From: Pseudomonadota bacterium
GTDB lineage: Bacteria > BMS3Abin14
Assembly: GCA_016937135.1 (NCBI GenBank)
Contig: JAFGWO010000233.1
Span: 1 to 5,536 of the forward strand
Reading direction: 5' to 3'
Length of the DNA: 5,536 nt
The notes below the pieces were generated by a model. The model was given only the letters and a program-made list of their open reading frames with translations, made no database searches and was not told the origin of the DNA. The translations under genes were made by a program, and so were the position numbers. Numbering within the stretch: the first letter of the stretch is position 1; the number at the start of each line of letters is the position of its first letter. Below are positions 1-5,414 of this stretch, one piece after another.

Positions 1-121
1 CGGTACGTTCGGTCATGGCCCGGTGCAGGTCAGCCGCGCCCTGCTCACCGAGAGCAGGAATGAGGCGGGTCTTTGTCCTGCCGGGGAGGGGGAATCTTGT
101 AAAAATGATGAGGGAGTTCAT
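1..121 (-). CDS. TIGR04282-family arsenosugar-associated glycosyltransferase, N-terminal part (gene runs off the left edge)
   Basis: The minus strand from the ATG at 121 stays open to the window edge and encodes 40 residues that begin MNSLIIFTRFPLPGRTKTRL and continue with IPALGEQGAADLHRAMTERT. The hydrophobic first strand followed by FTRFPLPGRTKTRL and a P-x-LG turn is the nucleotide-sugar binding start of the DUF2064 / TIGR04282 'rSAM/selenodomain-associated transferase 1' family, a GT-A-like fold. Members occur beside arsS and are thought to glycosylate the arsenic-containing product; the exact reaction is not established here. An in-frame TAA lies about 60 bases upstream, which supports this ATG, although no strong Shine-Dalgarno sequence is visible. 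The gene follows the flavoprotein gene by 117 bp in the same direction and is probably the last seen gene of the arsenosugar cluster. Only the N-terminus is visible, so catalytic residues further on cannot be judged. Confidence 0.85.
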   Translation of the reverse strand, partial: MNSLIIFTRFPLPGRTKTRLIPALGEQGAADLHRAMTERT

Positions 122-128
122 GGTTTTG

Positions 129-228
129 TCAGAAGACAGACTGGAGGAAGTAAGCAAAATCCTTGAGGTTTACAGCAGAAAAATTTCGGAGGACCTGGAT
201 TGACCCACTTCTGCCTTCTGTCTTCTGA
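129..228. repeat. Pair of 12-bp inverted repeats in the gap between two genes
   Basis: TCAGAAGACAGA at 129-140 and its exact reverse complement TCTGTCTTCTGA at 217-228 flank 76 bases in the 117-bp gap between the flavoprotein and glycosyltransferase genes. The right copy sits in a longer run of CTTCTG-type units (211-228). I see no coding potential on the minus strand and no clear terminator. It could form a long-loop hairpin in the mRNA, or be the remains of a small dispersed repeat. Confidence 0.45.
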
Positions 229-238
229 ATTCTTTATT

Positions 239-1771
239 TTACCCCCCTCTTCTTTCCCATTTCAGGATCAGTTTAAAGACCTTCTTCACCATCGGTGTCA
301 GCCTCGTCCGGTTGTACGCATCCGCCGCTTTTCTGAAAGCCTCGGCCTGGGTGGGATAGGGATGGATGACCCCGGAAAGCGATCCCAGCCCCATCCCTGC
401 CTGCATGGCCGTTGAGATTTCGCTGATCATCTCCCCCGCATGCCGGGCCACAACCGTGGCCCCCAGGATCCTGTCGGTTCCCTTCCTCACGTGGATCCTG
501 ACCATGCCGTCCGTCTCCCCGTCGGTGACGGCGCGGTCGACATCCTGCATGGGTATGGTAAAGGTGTCCACCAGAACGCCTTTTTCCCGGGCGTCCCGTT
601 CGAATATCCCAACGTGGGCGATCTCCGGATCGGTGTAGGTGCACCAGGGTACGGTCAGGGCGCTGCTGCGCTTCCGTCCCCGGAACAGGGCGTTCTGAAT
701 TACGATGCGTGCCTGGGCGTCCGCTGTGTGGGTGAAACGGTAGGCGGAACAAACGTCACCGGCAGCGAAGACCGCCGGGTTGCTGGTGCGCAGGAACTCA
801 TCCACCATCACTCCCCCTCGGTCATCGTACCGGACTCCAGCCGCCTCGAGACCCAGCCCTTCCACAGTGGGGACCCTCCCCGTTCCCACGAGAATCTCGT
901 CCACGGTCACCTGCAGGCCCTTGCCGTTGACCTCGATGTGAACCTTTTTTCCCTCCCGCGTCCTCTCGATACGCTTCACATCGCTAGACAGGTAAATGGC
1001 GACCCCGTCCCTGCGCATGGATTCCAGGACTATCCCGGCTGCATCCGGATCTTCCCGCGGCATGATGCCGGGCCCCCTCTGCAGAAGGGACACCCTGCAT
1101 CCGAGGCGCTGGAATGCCTGGGCGAGCTCGCACCCCAGGGGACCGGCCCCGATGACCGCCATCCGCTCCGGCCGATCCGTCAGGGTGAAGACCGTCTCAT
1201 TGGTGAGAAACCCCGCCTCCGCGAGCCCTTCGACAGGGGGCTTAAAGGCCCTGGCCCCGGTAGCGATGACCGCTTTTCGGAACTGGAGAACGGCATCTCC
1301 GACCTGGACCGTTTTCGTTCCCGTAAAACGGCCTTCCCCAAGGTACACGTCCACCCCCAACTGTTCGGAGAACCTCTTCGCCGAATCGTTGGGGCTGATG
1401 CCCGCTCGTAGTTTTCTCATTCTCTCCATCACGGCTGGGAAATCGACCTCGTAACCGCCCGGCACACAGACACCGTAACGGGAAGCATCACGCACCTCCG
1501 CGGCGGCCCTTGCCGATCTGATAAGGCATTTGGAAGGCACGCAGCCGAAATTGAGGCAGTCGCCCCCCATGAGGTGCTTTTCAACGAGAGCCACCCTAGC
1601 TCCCAGCCCGGCCGCGCCCGCGGCTGTGACCAGACCGGCCGTACCGGCGCCGAGCACCACGAGGTTATACTTCCCGGCCGGATCCGGGTTTGTCCATCCG
1701 GAGGGATGGACGTTTTCCACCAGTTCCTGGTTGTACCGGTCCTTTGGGATGACGAGATCCTGTTCACTCAT
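239..1771 (-). CDS. Mercuric-reductase-like FAD-dependent pyridine nucleotide-disulfide oxidoreductase
   Basis: A 510-residue flavoprotein of the glutathione reductase / dihydrolipoamide dehydrogenase / MerA superfamily. Visible in order: a roughly 35-residue extension with VHPSGW; the FAD loop GAGTAG (41-46); the redox-active disulfide GGDCLNFGCVPSK (Cys72, Cys77); the ATGAR turn (170-174); the NAD(P)H loop GAGPLG (208-213); GTGR (296-299); the second FAD contact FAAGDV (335-340); and a C-terminal dimerisation domain with HPYPTQAE (470-477). Tyr472 sits where lipoamide dehydrogenase and glutathione reductase have the catalytic His, as in MerA. The N-terminal heavy-metal domain and the C-terminal Cys pair of true MerA are absent (the protein ends LKWERRGG), so mercury reduction should not be assumed. 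The substrate is unknown; a dithiol, an arsenic-thiol compound or a quinone are all possible. The ATG has GAGGAG 10 bases upstream and overlaps the end of the TVP38 gene by 8 bp, implying translational coupling. Confidence 0.9.
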   Translation of the reverse strand: MSEQDLVIPKDRYNQELVENVHPSGWTNPDPAGKYNLVVLGAGTAGLVTAAGAAGLGARVALVEKHLMGGDCLNFGCVPSKCLIRSARAAAEVRDASRYGVCVPGGYEVDFPAVMERMRKLRAGISPNDSAKRFSEQLGVDVYLGEGRFTGTKTVQVGDAVLQFRKAVIATGARAFKPPVEGLAEAGFLTNETVFTLTDRPERMAVIGAGPLGCELAQAFQRLGCRVSLLQRGPGIMPREDPDAAGIVLESMRRDGVAIYLSSDVKRIERTREGKKVHIEVNGKGLQVTVDEILVGTGRVPTVEGLGLEAAGVRYDDRGGVMVDEFLRTSNPAVFAAGDVCSAYRFTHTADAQARIVIQNALFRGRKRSSALTVPWCTYTDPEIAHVGIFERDAREKGVLVDTFTIPMQDVDRAVTDGETDGMVRIHVRKGTDRILGATVVARHAGEMISEISTAMQAGMGLGSLSGVIHPYPTQAEAFRKAADAYNRTRLTPMVKKVFKLILKWERRGG

Positions 1772-2492
1772 GGGCCCGATTCTCCTCGGCCGGTTCTGTT
1801 GATGTCTCCTCCCGGCCCAACCGCCTCCTGGCGCTCCTCGCCAGAACGGTGATCAGTCCCAGGATCAGAAGGACCACAACCACGAGGATCCACGGGACCT
1901 CTCCTTTTGCCGCGGCCTCGAAAATGGCGGCCGATCCCACCACGTAAAGGATGGTTCCTGGAAGCATGCAGAGGAAGGACCAGAGAACGTAGGTCCCGAA
2001 GGGCACCTTCGTGAGACCGAAACCGTAATTGAGCAGGTTGAAAGGGAAAACGGGGATGAGACGGGTGATGGCGACGATGATGTCGCCGTGTTTTTCCGTC
2101 AGGTCGTCCAGCTTCCGGAACCGCTCGTTTTCCTGCAGCCAGCCTTCCACGGCCCGGCGGGCAAAGTAGCGGGAAACCAGGAAGGCCAGGGATGCTCCCA
2201 GCGTGGCCGCAAATATGACCGTGATCACACCGAGGACAGGACCGAACAGGGCTCCGGCAGCGACCGAAAGCACGGAACCCGGGAGGGCCGCAACGGTGGC
2301 CACTGCATAGACGGCGGTGAAAACAAGGGGTCCAATGGCCCCCAGGGATTCGATCCAGGTCCTCAGGCGTGCCAGCTGTTCTCCCGCCCCCAGAACCCGG
2401 CTAAGGACGATGAGCGCAACTACGAGGACGATGAGAAGGATGGGACGCCAGAGGCCGGTGGATCGGGTTGGATGAATCTCTTTTCCATCCAT
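1764..2492 (-). CDS. TVP38/TMEM64 family (VTT domain) inner-membrane protein
   Basis: A 242-residue integral membrane protein. After a short polar N-terminus come a transmembrane helix (about 16-33), then the VTT/SNARE-associated core (about 68-190) with LPGSVLSVAAGALFG followed by a small-residue-rich helix, and the family's re-entrant motif RLIPVFPFNLLNYGFGLT (about 144-161). A last helix (about 200-218) leads into a basic then acidic tail. Related DedA/TVP38 proteins have been linked to lipid scrambling or transport; the substrate here is unknown. The reading frame extends to an ATG at 2549, but that one has no ribosome binding site and lies in a palindromic repeat. The ATG at 2492 has AGAGGA 8 bases upstream, so I chose it. 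The stop overlaps the flavoprotein ATG. Genes for TVP38 proteins and this type of flavoprotein are often adjacent or fused, which suggests a membrane-associated redox pair. Confidence 0.9.
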   Translation of the reverse strand: MDGKEIHPTRSTGLWRPILLIVLVVALIVLSRVLGAGEQLARLRTWIESLGAIGPLVFTAVYAVATVAALPGSVLSVAAGALFGPVLGVITVIFAATLGASLAFLVSRYFARRAVEGWLQENERFRKLDDLTEKHGDIIVAITRLIPVFPFNLLNYGFGLTKVPFGTYVLWSFLCMLPGTILYVVGSAAIFEAAAKGEVPWILVVVVLLILGLITVLARSARRRLGREETSTEPAEENRAHE

Positions 2493-2710
2493 AGGATCGG
2501 TCCTCTGTACAAAGGAAACGAACATTTCAAAGTTCAGAGTCCAGGGCATGCCCTGAGCTTGTGGAAAGGTTCAGAGGGGATCCCTCGATGCGGTTACGCG
2601 GAGAAAAGGACACGCGGAGAGAAATCCTGATCAGATCTTACCCGCAGCTTTTTACCCATGCATCCGCGTTTGTGTGTCGCTCGGTTTTAATCGCCCCGCA
2701 CCCTTCTTTT
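2493..2710. repeat. Repeat-bearing gap between arsS and the TVP38 gene
   Basis: This 218-bp stretch has no credible gene. It holds a perfect 14-bp palindrome CAGGGCATGCCCTG (2542-2555). This runs into CCCTGAGCTTGTGGAAAGG (2551-2569), which resembles the dispersed CCTGAGCTTGTCGAAGG repeat seen in many bacterial genomes (from memory, not searched). ACGCGGAGA occurs twice, at 2596-2604 and 2612-2620, with a 16-base period. No strong terminator follows arsS, so read-through into the TVP38 and flavoprotein genes is possible. Confidence 0.5.
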
Positions 2711-3670
2711 TCATCTTTCCGCCAGCGCCCCCCCGAACGAGGATCCGCAGCCAGCGGTACACCCGAAACAGTGATCCCCTGTGACAATCCTTCTCGTCTT
2801 CACTGACTCGGGATCCCACCGGTCGATGTGGTCGGGAGCGCCGTGGTTCATGGACAGGCCCAAAGCTAGGTTGAAGTCGCAATCGTAAAGGGTGCCGTCC
2901 CACCCGATGCTGACCTGGCTGCGGCACATGAGACCCGGGAGAGTGTCGGGGTTATGGGAATCCATCAGCAGCTTCATGTATCTCTCGTGTCGTTCCTTAC
3001 CGAAAAGCATATCCGAGAAACGACCGATGGGCATGTTTGCAATGGTAAAAAGGCCTGAAAAAGCGATCCCGAACCTGGCCCTTAACTCCCTTCGGTAATC
3101 GGCCTCGAGGAGCCCCTGGTCTCCCGGAAGATAGGCTCCCCCCGGATTGTAGACGAGGTTCAGGTCAAGGCCGTCCTCGACGCCGTATCCGAGTCTGTTG
3201 AGCCTGCGGATGACCTCGACGCTGCTCTCGTACACCCCCTGCCCCCTCTGAGCCCTCACGTTCTCCTCCAGGTAGCAGGGAAAGGACCCCACCAGCTTGA
3301 CGCGGCGGGCCTTGAAAACCTCCATCAATCCCTCGCTGGACGGCTCCAGGAGGGCCGTCAGGTTGGTGCGTACCTGGATCCTTAGGCCCTCCTGGTCTAG
3401 TGCTGTGATGAAGTGGCTCAGGTTGGGGTTCAGTTCAGGCGCCCCGCCGGTGATATCCACCATTGCCGGCCTGCTCTGCCCCGCCAGGGTGACGACTTTC
3501 TCCATGGTGGCTGAATCCATGACCTGGCTGCACTCAGGACCGGCGGACAGGTGACAGTGGGCACAGCTCTGGTTGCACCGCAATCCGACGTTGACCTGGA
3601 TCACATCGATTCGGTCTGCGAAGAGGCCTTCTCTTCCTTCCCTGGCGATCTCCCTTTCAAAACAGTTCAT
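2711..3670 (-). CDS. arsS: Arsenosugar biosynthesis radical SAM protein ArsS
   Basis: A 319-residue radical SAM enzyme. CNQSCAHC (Cys32, Cys36, Cys39) is the CxxxCxxC motif that binds the catalytic 4Fe-4S cluster, preceded by the strand IDVIQVNVGL. GGAPE (75-79) is the SAM-binding GGE-like motif. The C-terminal half is the DUF3641-type Cys-rich domain: Cys249 in LMCRSQ, Cys264 in LYDCDFN, then CFGCTAGCGSSFGG (Cys301, Cys304, Cys308), which likely bind an auxiliary cluster. ArsS joins the 5'-deoxyadenosyl group of SAM to dimethylarsenite, the committed step toward arsenosugars. Family members usually have Cys or selenocysteine after GSS; here that residue is Phe312 (codon TTC), with an extra Cys at 308. 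An ATG at 3820 is in frame but would read through the repeat element. The ATG at 3670 has GGAG 6 bases upstream and matches the family N-terminus, so it is preferred. No arsM is visible in the window. Confidence 0.92.
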   Translation of the reverse strand: MNCFEREIAREGREGLFADRIDVIQVNVGLRCNQSCAHCHLSAGPECSQVMDSATMEKVVTLAGQSRPAMVDITGGAPELNPNLSHFITALDQEGLRIQVRTNLTALLEPSSEGLMEVFKARRVKLVGSFPCYLEENVRAQRGQGVYESSVEVIRRLNRLGYGVEDGLDLNLVYNPGGAYLPGDQGLLEADYRRELRARFGIAFSGLFTIANMPIGRFSDMLFGKERHERYMKLLMDSHNPDTLPGLMCRSQVSIGWDGTLYDCDFNLALGLSMNHGAPDHIDRWDPESVKTRRIVTGDHCFGCTAGCGSSFGGALAER

Positions 3671-3742
3671 CGTCTTCTCCAGAGTCCGGACCTTCGGGTT
3701 GATACCCTGGACCAGTGCTTCCTTACCTGAGAAAGTCCAACC

Positions 3743-3900
3743 TTGATAGAGTCGCAAAAAGTCCAATTCGGGACTTTTTGCTCCACGGAAAGGGAAAAAC
3801 GTGGTTTTCCCTTTCCTCACGGATCAAGGACTTACAACCCTGTTCCTTGATCCGGGCGCCCCGCGCAGGGCGCGTTGATGACTTTTTGCGAAGTCATCAA
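3743..3900. mobile_element. MITE/REP-like multi-hairpin element with terminal inverted repeats
   Basis: Five hairpins follow each other almost without gaps: 3754-3764/3771-3781 (11 bp), 3787-3798/3805-3816 (12 bp), 3820-3830/3844-3854 (11 bp), 3856-3861/3868-3873 (6 bp, GC-rich) and 3874-3884/3891-3901 (11 bp). All stems are perfect. The outer 21 bases (3743-3763 against the reverse complement of 3880-3900) agree at 17 positions and share TTGAT and TCGCAAAAAGTC, forming terminal inverted repeats. CAACCTT occurs at 3738-3744 and 3898-3904 and could be a target-site duplication, but it overlaps the repeat ends. There is no protein inside. It lies between msrA and arsS, 73 bp upstream of the arsS start. 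It may be a non-autonomous mobile repeat, and as RNA may also act as a transcription barrier. Confidence 0.65.
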
Positions 3901-3980
3901 CCTTATTGGAGATGCTAAAAATAGAAACAATAACCAATGGCAAGCTGTTGATGTATTCAGATGGGTATGGATTATCATTG

Positions 3981-4006
3981 CTTGTCGCAGTCGCGGCTGC
4001 GACAGG
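3981..4006 (-). terminator. Stem-loop directly after the msrA stop codon
   Basis: The minus strand has CCTGTCGCAG, loop CCGCGA, then CTGCGACAAG: a 10-bp GC-rich stem with one G-T wobble, starting at the base after the msrA TAA. No T-run follows, so it is not a classic intrinsic terminator. It may protect the msrBA mRNA 3' end or act with Rho. The 102 bases from here to the arsS-side repeat contain nothing else I recognise. Confidence 0.5.
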
Positions 4007-4600
4007 TTATTCATGTGCCGCCTTGTCTCCCCAGATTTCTTCAAGCCTTTTGTCTCTTCCACATCTCCAGCGATAATACTTATAACGAACCGAATAGTTT
4101 TTATAGTAATCCTGATGATAACTCTCATCTCCTTGTATCGGCCAGAATGTTGTCGCAGGCAAGATTGGAGTTACAATTTTCTGGTTCGAAAACATCGCCT
4201 GGACTTTTTCCCTGGATTTTTCCGCGATTAATCTTTCTTCTTCATTGGCAACGAAAATTGCTGCACGATAGCTGGGCCCGCGGTCACAGAATTGCCCGCC
4301 CTCGTCGAACGGGTCGATATTGACCCAGTAGTGGTCGAGCAGCTTCTGGTAACTGATTTTTTGAGGTTCATAAGTGATCTCGACCGCCTCATAGTGCCCT
4401 TCATGGTTGCCGTCATAGGTCGGGTTTTTCAGCGTCCCCCCGGTGAACCCCGAGACGACATCAGAGACGCCATCCAACTTCTCGAAATCAGCTTCCATAC
4501 ACCAGAAGCATCCCCCGGCTAAAATGGCTTTAGCCGCAAACGCGTGAGTTGATATTGACAGCATCATAATCGCAAGTATTAAAACTCGTTTCGATATCAT
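4007..4600 (-). CDS. msrA: Exported peptide-methionine (S)-S-oxide reductase MsrA
   Basis: A 197-residue MsrA, which reduces methionine-S-sulfoxide in proteins. Residues 1-22 form a signal peptide (MISKRVLILAIMMLS core, then THAFA), so the enzyme should act in the periplasm. The catalytic motif GGCFWCMEADFE places the nucleophile at Cys31 with Cys34 beside it. GFTGGTLKNPTY (51-62) and GHYEAVEI (68-75) are family signatures. YHQDYY (161-166) and YRWRCGRDKRL (176-186) follow, with Cys180 a likely resolving cysteine. The usual loop between NPTY and GH is shorter (DGNHE) than in the E. coli type. The start has AGAGG about 10 bases upstream. It follows msrB by 27 bp in the same direction and is almost surely co-transcribed. 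A stem-loop follows the stop. Base composition is visibly less GC-rich than in the arsenosugar genes: the 60-base line from 4021 has 28 G/C against 41 in the line from 1141. Confidence 0.95.
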   Translation of the reverse strand: MISKRVLILAIMMLSISTHAFAAKAILAGGCFWCMEADFEKLDGVSDVVSGFTGGTLKNPTYDGNHEGHYEAVEITYEPQKISYQKLLDHYWVNIDPFDEGGQFCDRGPSYRAAIFVANEEERLIAEKSREKVQAMFSNQKIVTPILPATTFWPIQGDESYHQDYYKNYSVRYKYYRWRCGRDKRLEEIWGDKAAHE

Positions 4601-4627
4601 GATCCTACCTCTTTTAAATACAGTGTA

Positions 4628-5269
4628 TCATTTAAAAAGGGAGATGTAGTTTCCATAACCTTCCTTCTCGAGATCGGCAGCGGGAATAAACCGCAATGCG
4701 GCTGAATTCATGCAGTAACGCAGGCCTGTCGGTGGGGGCCCGTCATCAAACACATGTCCCAGGTGCGCGTCGGACAGCTTTCCGCGGACCTCGTCACGCA
4801 CGATGAATAAAAAGCTGCGATCCTTGTGAATGGCTATGGCCTCCGGATCTACCGGCCGGGTGAAACTTGGCCACCCGGTCCCTGATTCAAACTTGTCGGT
4901 CGAGCTGAAAAGAGGAACGCCGGAGATAATGTCTACATACAAGCCAGGCTCATGGTTGTCCCAGTATGCGTTATTGAAAGGCTCTTCAGTCGCCCCTTCA
5001 CGGGTGACCTTGTATTGAAGAGGTGTAAGACGCTCACGCAATTGGTCATCACTCGGCACTGTGAACTCACGTTTTCCGATCACAGGCTCTTCCATGTTCA
5101 TTTCTTCAGAAGGCATGGTTGGCTGCTGCGTCATCGCTTTTTGTGAATCATTCATACTGTTGTTCACCTCTCCCTTGTTCATCATCTCCGCGGCGAGGCC
5201 CGGTTGAGAAAAAAGGACAAAGGTGGCGAAAATCCCGAGTATTGTCGATTTCCTTGCCGATATATTCAT
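4628..5269 (-). CDS. msrB: Exported peptide-methionine (R)-S-oxide reductase MsrB, single-cysteine form
   Basis: A 213-residue MsrB/SelR-domain protein that reduces methionine-R-sulfoxide, complementing MsrA. Residues 1-27 are a signal peptide ending PGLAA, indicating periplasmic location. A Met-rich linker (about 28-60) precedes the catalytic domain. [18 protein letters not shown] (81-98), SGTGWPSF (129-136), DAHLGHVF (167-174) and [11 protein letters not shown] (184-194) are family motifs; Cys186 is the catalytic cysteine. It is the only cysteine in the protein. The two CxxC zinc sites of zinc-type MsrB are absent, and Thr131 replaces the resolving Cys found in SGCGWPSF enzymes. Regeneration therefore probably depends directly on an external thiol partner. 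The ATG has AAAGGAGG 6 bases upstream, a near-ideal ribosome binding site. It is the first gene of an msrB-msrA operon, 145 bp downstream of a histidine kinase gene. Confidence 0.95.
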   Translation of the reverse strand: MNISARKSTILGIFATFVLFSQPGLAAEMMNKGEVNNSMNDSQKAMTQQPTMPSEEMNMEEPVIGKREFTVPSDDQLRERLTPLQYKVTREGATEEPFNNAYWDNHEPGLYVDIISGVPLFSSTDKFESGTGWPSFTRPVDPEAIAIHKDRSFLFIVRDEVRGKLSDAHLGHVFDDGPPPTGLRYCMNSAALRFIPAADLEKEGYGNYISLFK

Positions 5270-5321
5270 TTGCTTCCTCCTTTGTGAACAATTAAAAAAA
5301 ATAACCTTTGCGACTGGTTAC

Positions 5322-5351
5322 AAGATAAAACCCTACTTTAAAACTGTGAAA
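5322..5351 (-). promoter_or_regulatory. Candidate promoter for msrBA
   Basis: On the minus strand TTTCAC (5346-5351) and TATCTT (5322-5327) are 18 bases apart and fit a weak sigma-70-type -35/-10 pair about 50 bases before the msrB ATG. The surrounding region is AT-rich. The weak -35 would fit a promoter needing an activator. Assigned by eye; other pairs are possible. Confidence 0.3.
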
Positions 5352-5376
5352 ACAGTTACGTAAAGATTCCGTAAAG
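5342..5376. promoter_or_regulatory. Candidate response-regulator binding sites upstream of msrB
   Basis: CGTAAAG occurs at 5359-5365 and again at 5370-5376, an 11-bp period typical of tandem half-sites for OmpR/PhoB-family response regulators. Next to it AACTGT (5342-5347) and ACAGTT (5352-5357) form a perfect inverted repeat across GAAA, overlapping the candidate -35. With a histidine kinase gene immediately upstream, a two-component input to msrBA is plausible. This rests on pattern and context only. Confidence 0.4.
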
Positions 5377-5414
5377 TTGGGAGAATTCGCTGACAGATGA
5401 AGGTTGAAAGGGGG

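Noticed and set aside
15..203. Plus-strand 62-codon open frame ending near 203
   Set aside because: It overlaps the recognisable glycosyltransferase start on the minus strand, has no ribosome binding site, and I recognise no family. Its second half (about 105-203) looks mildly protein-like but cannot be supported.
440..1411. Long plus-strand open frame (323 codons) opposite the flavoprotein gene
   Set aside because: It is a GC-rich antisense shadow of a clear flavoprotein gene, with Pro/Gly/Arg-rich content and no recognisable domain.
239..1771. Calling the flavoprotein merA
   Set aside because: The C-terminal cysteine pair and the heavy-metal domain are missing, and no merR, merT or merP genes are present.
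2493..2549. Extended TVP38 start at 2549
   Set aside because: It lies in a palindromic repeat without a ribosome binding site; the ATG at 2492 has AGAGGA at correct spacing.
2690..2713. Selenocysteine read-through of the ArsS TGA stop
   Set aside because: The TGA comes after ALAER, past the motif position where Sec would sit. Read-through adds only 7 residues without a motif, and no SECIS-like hairpin is evident.
3671..3820. Extended ArsS start at 3820, adding 50 residues
   Set aside because: The extra part reads through the hairpin element, has no family similarity, and the ATG at 3670 has a good ribosome binding site and the expected N-terminus.
3743..3900. CRISPR array
   Set aside because: The repeats are inverted pairs with different sequences, not equal direct repeats separated by spacers.
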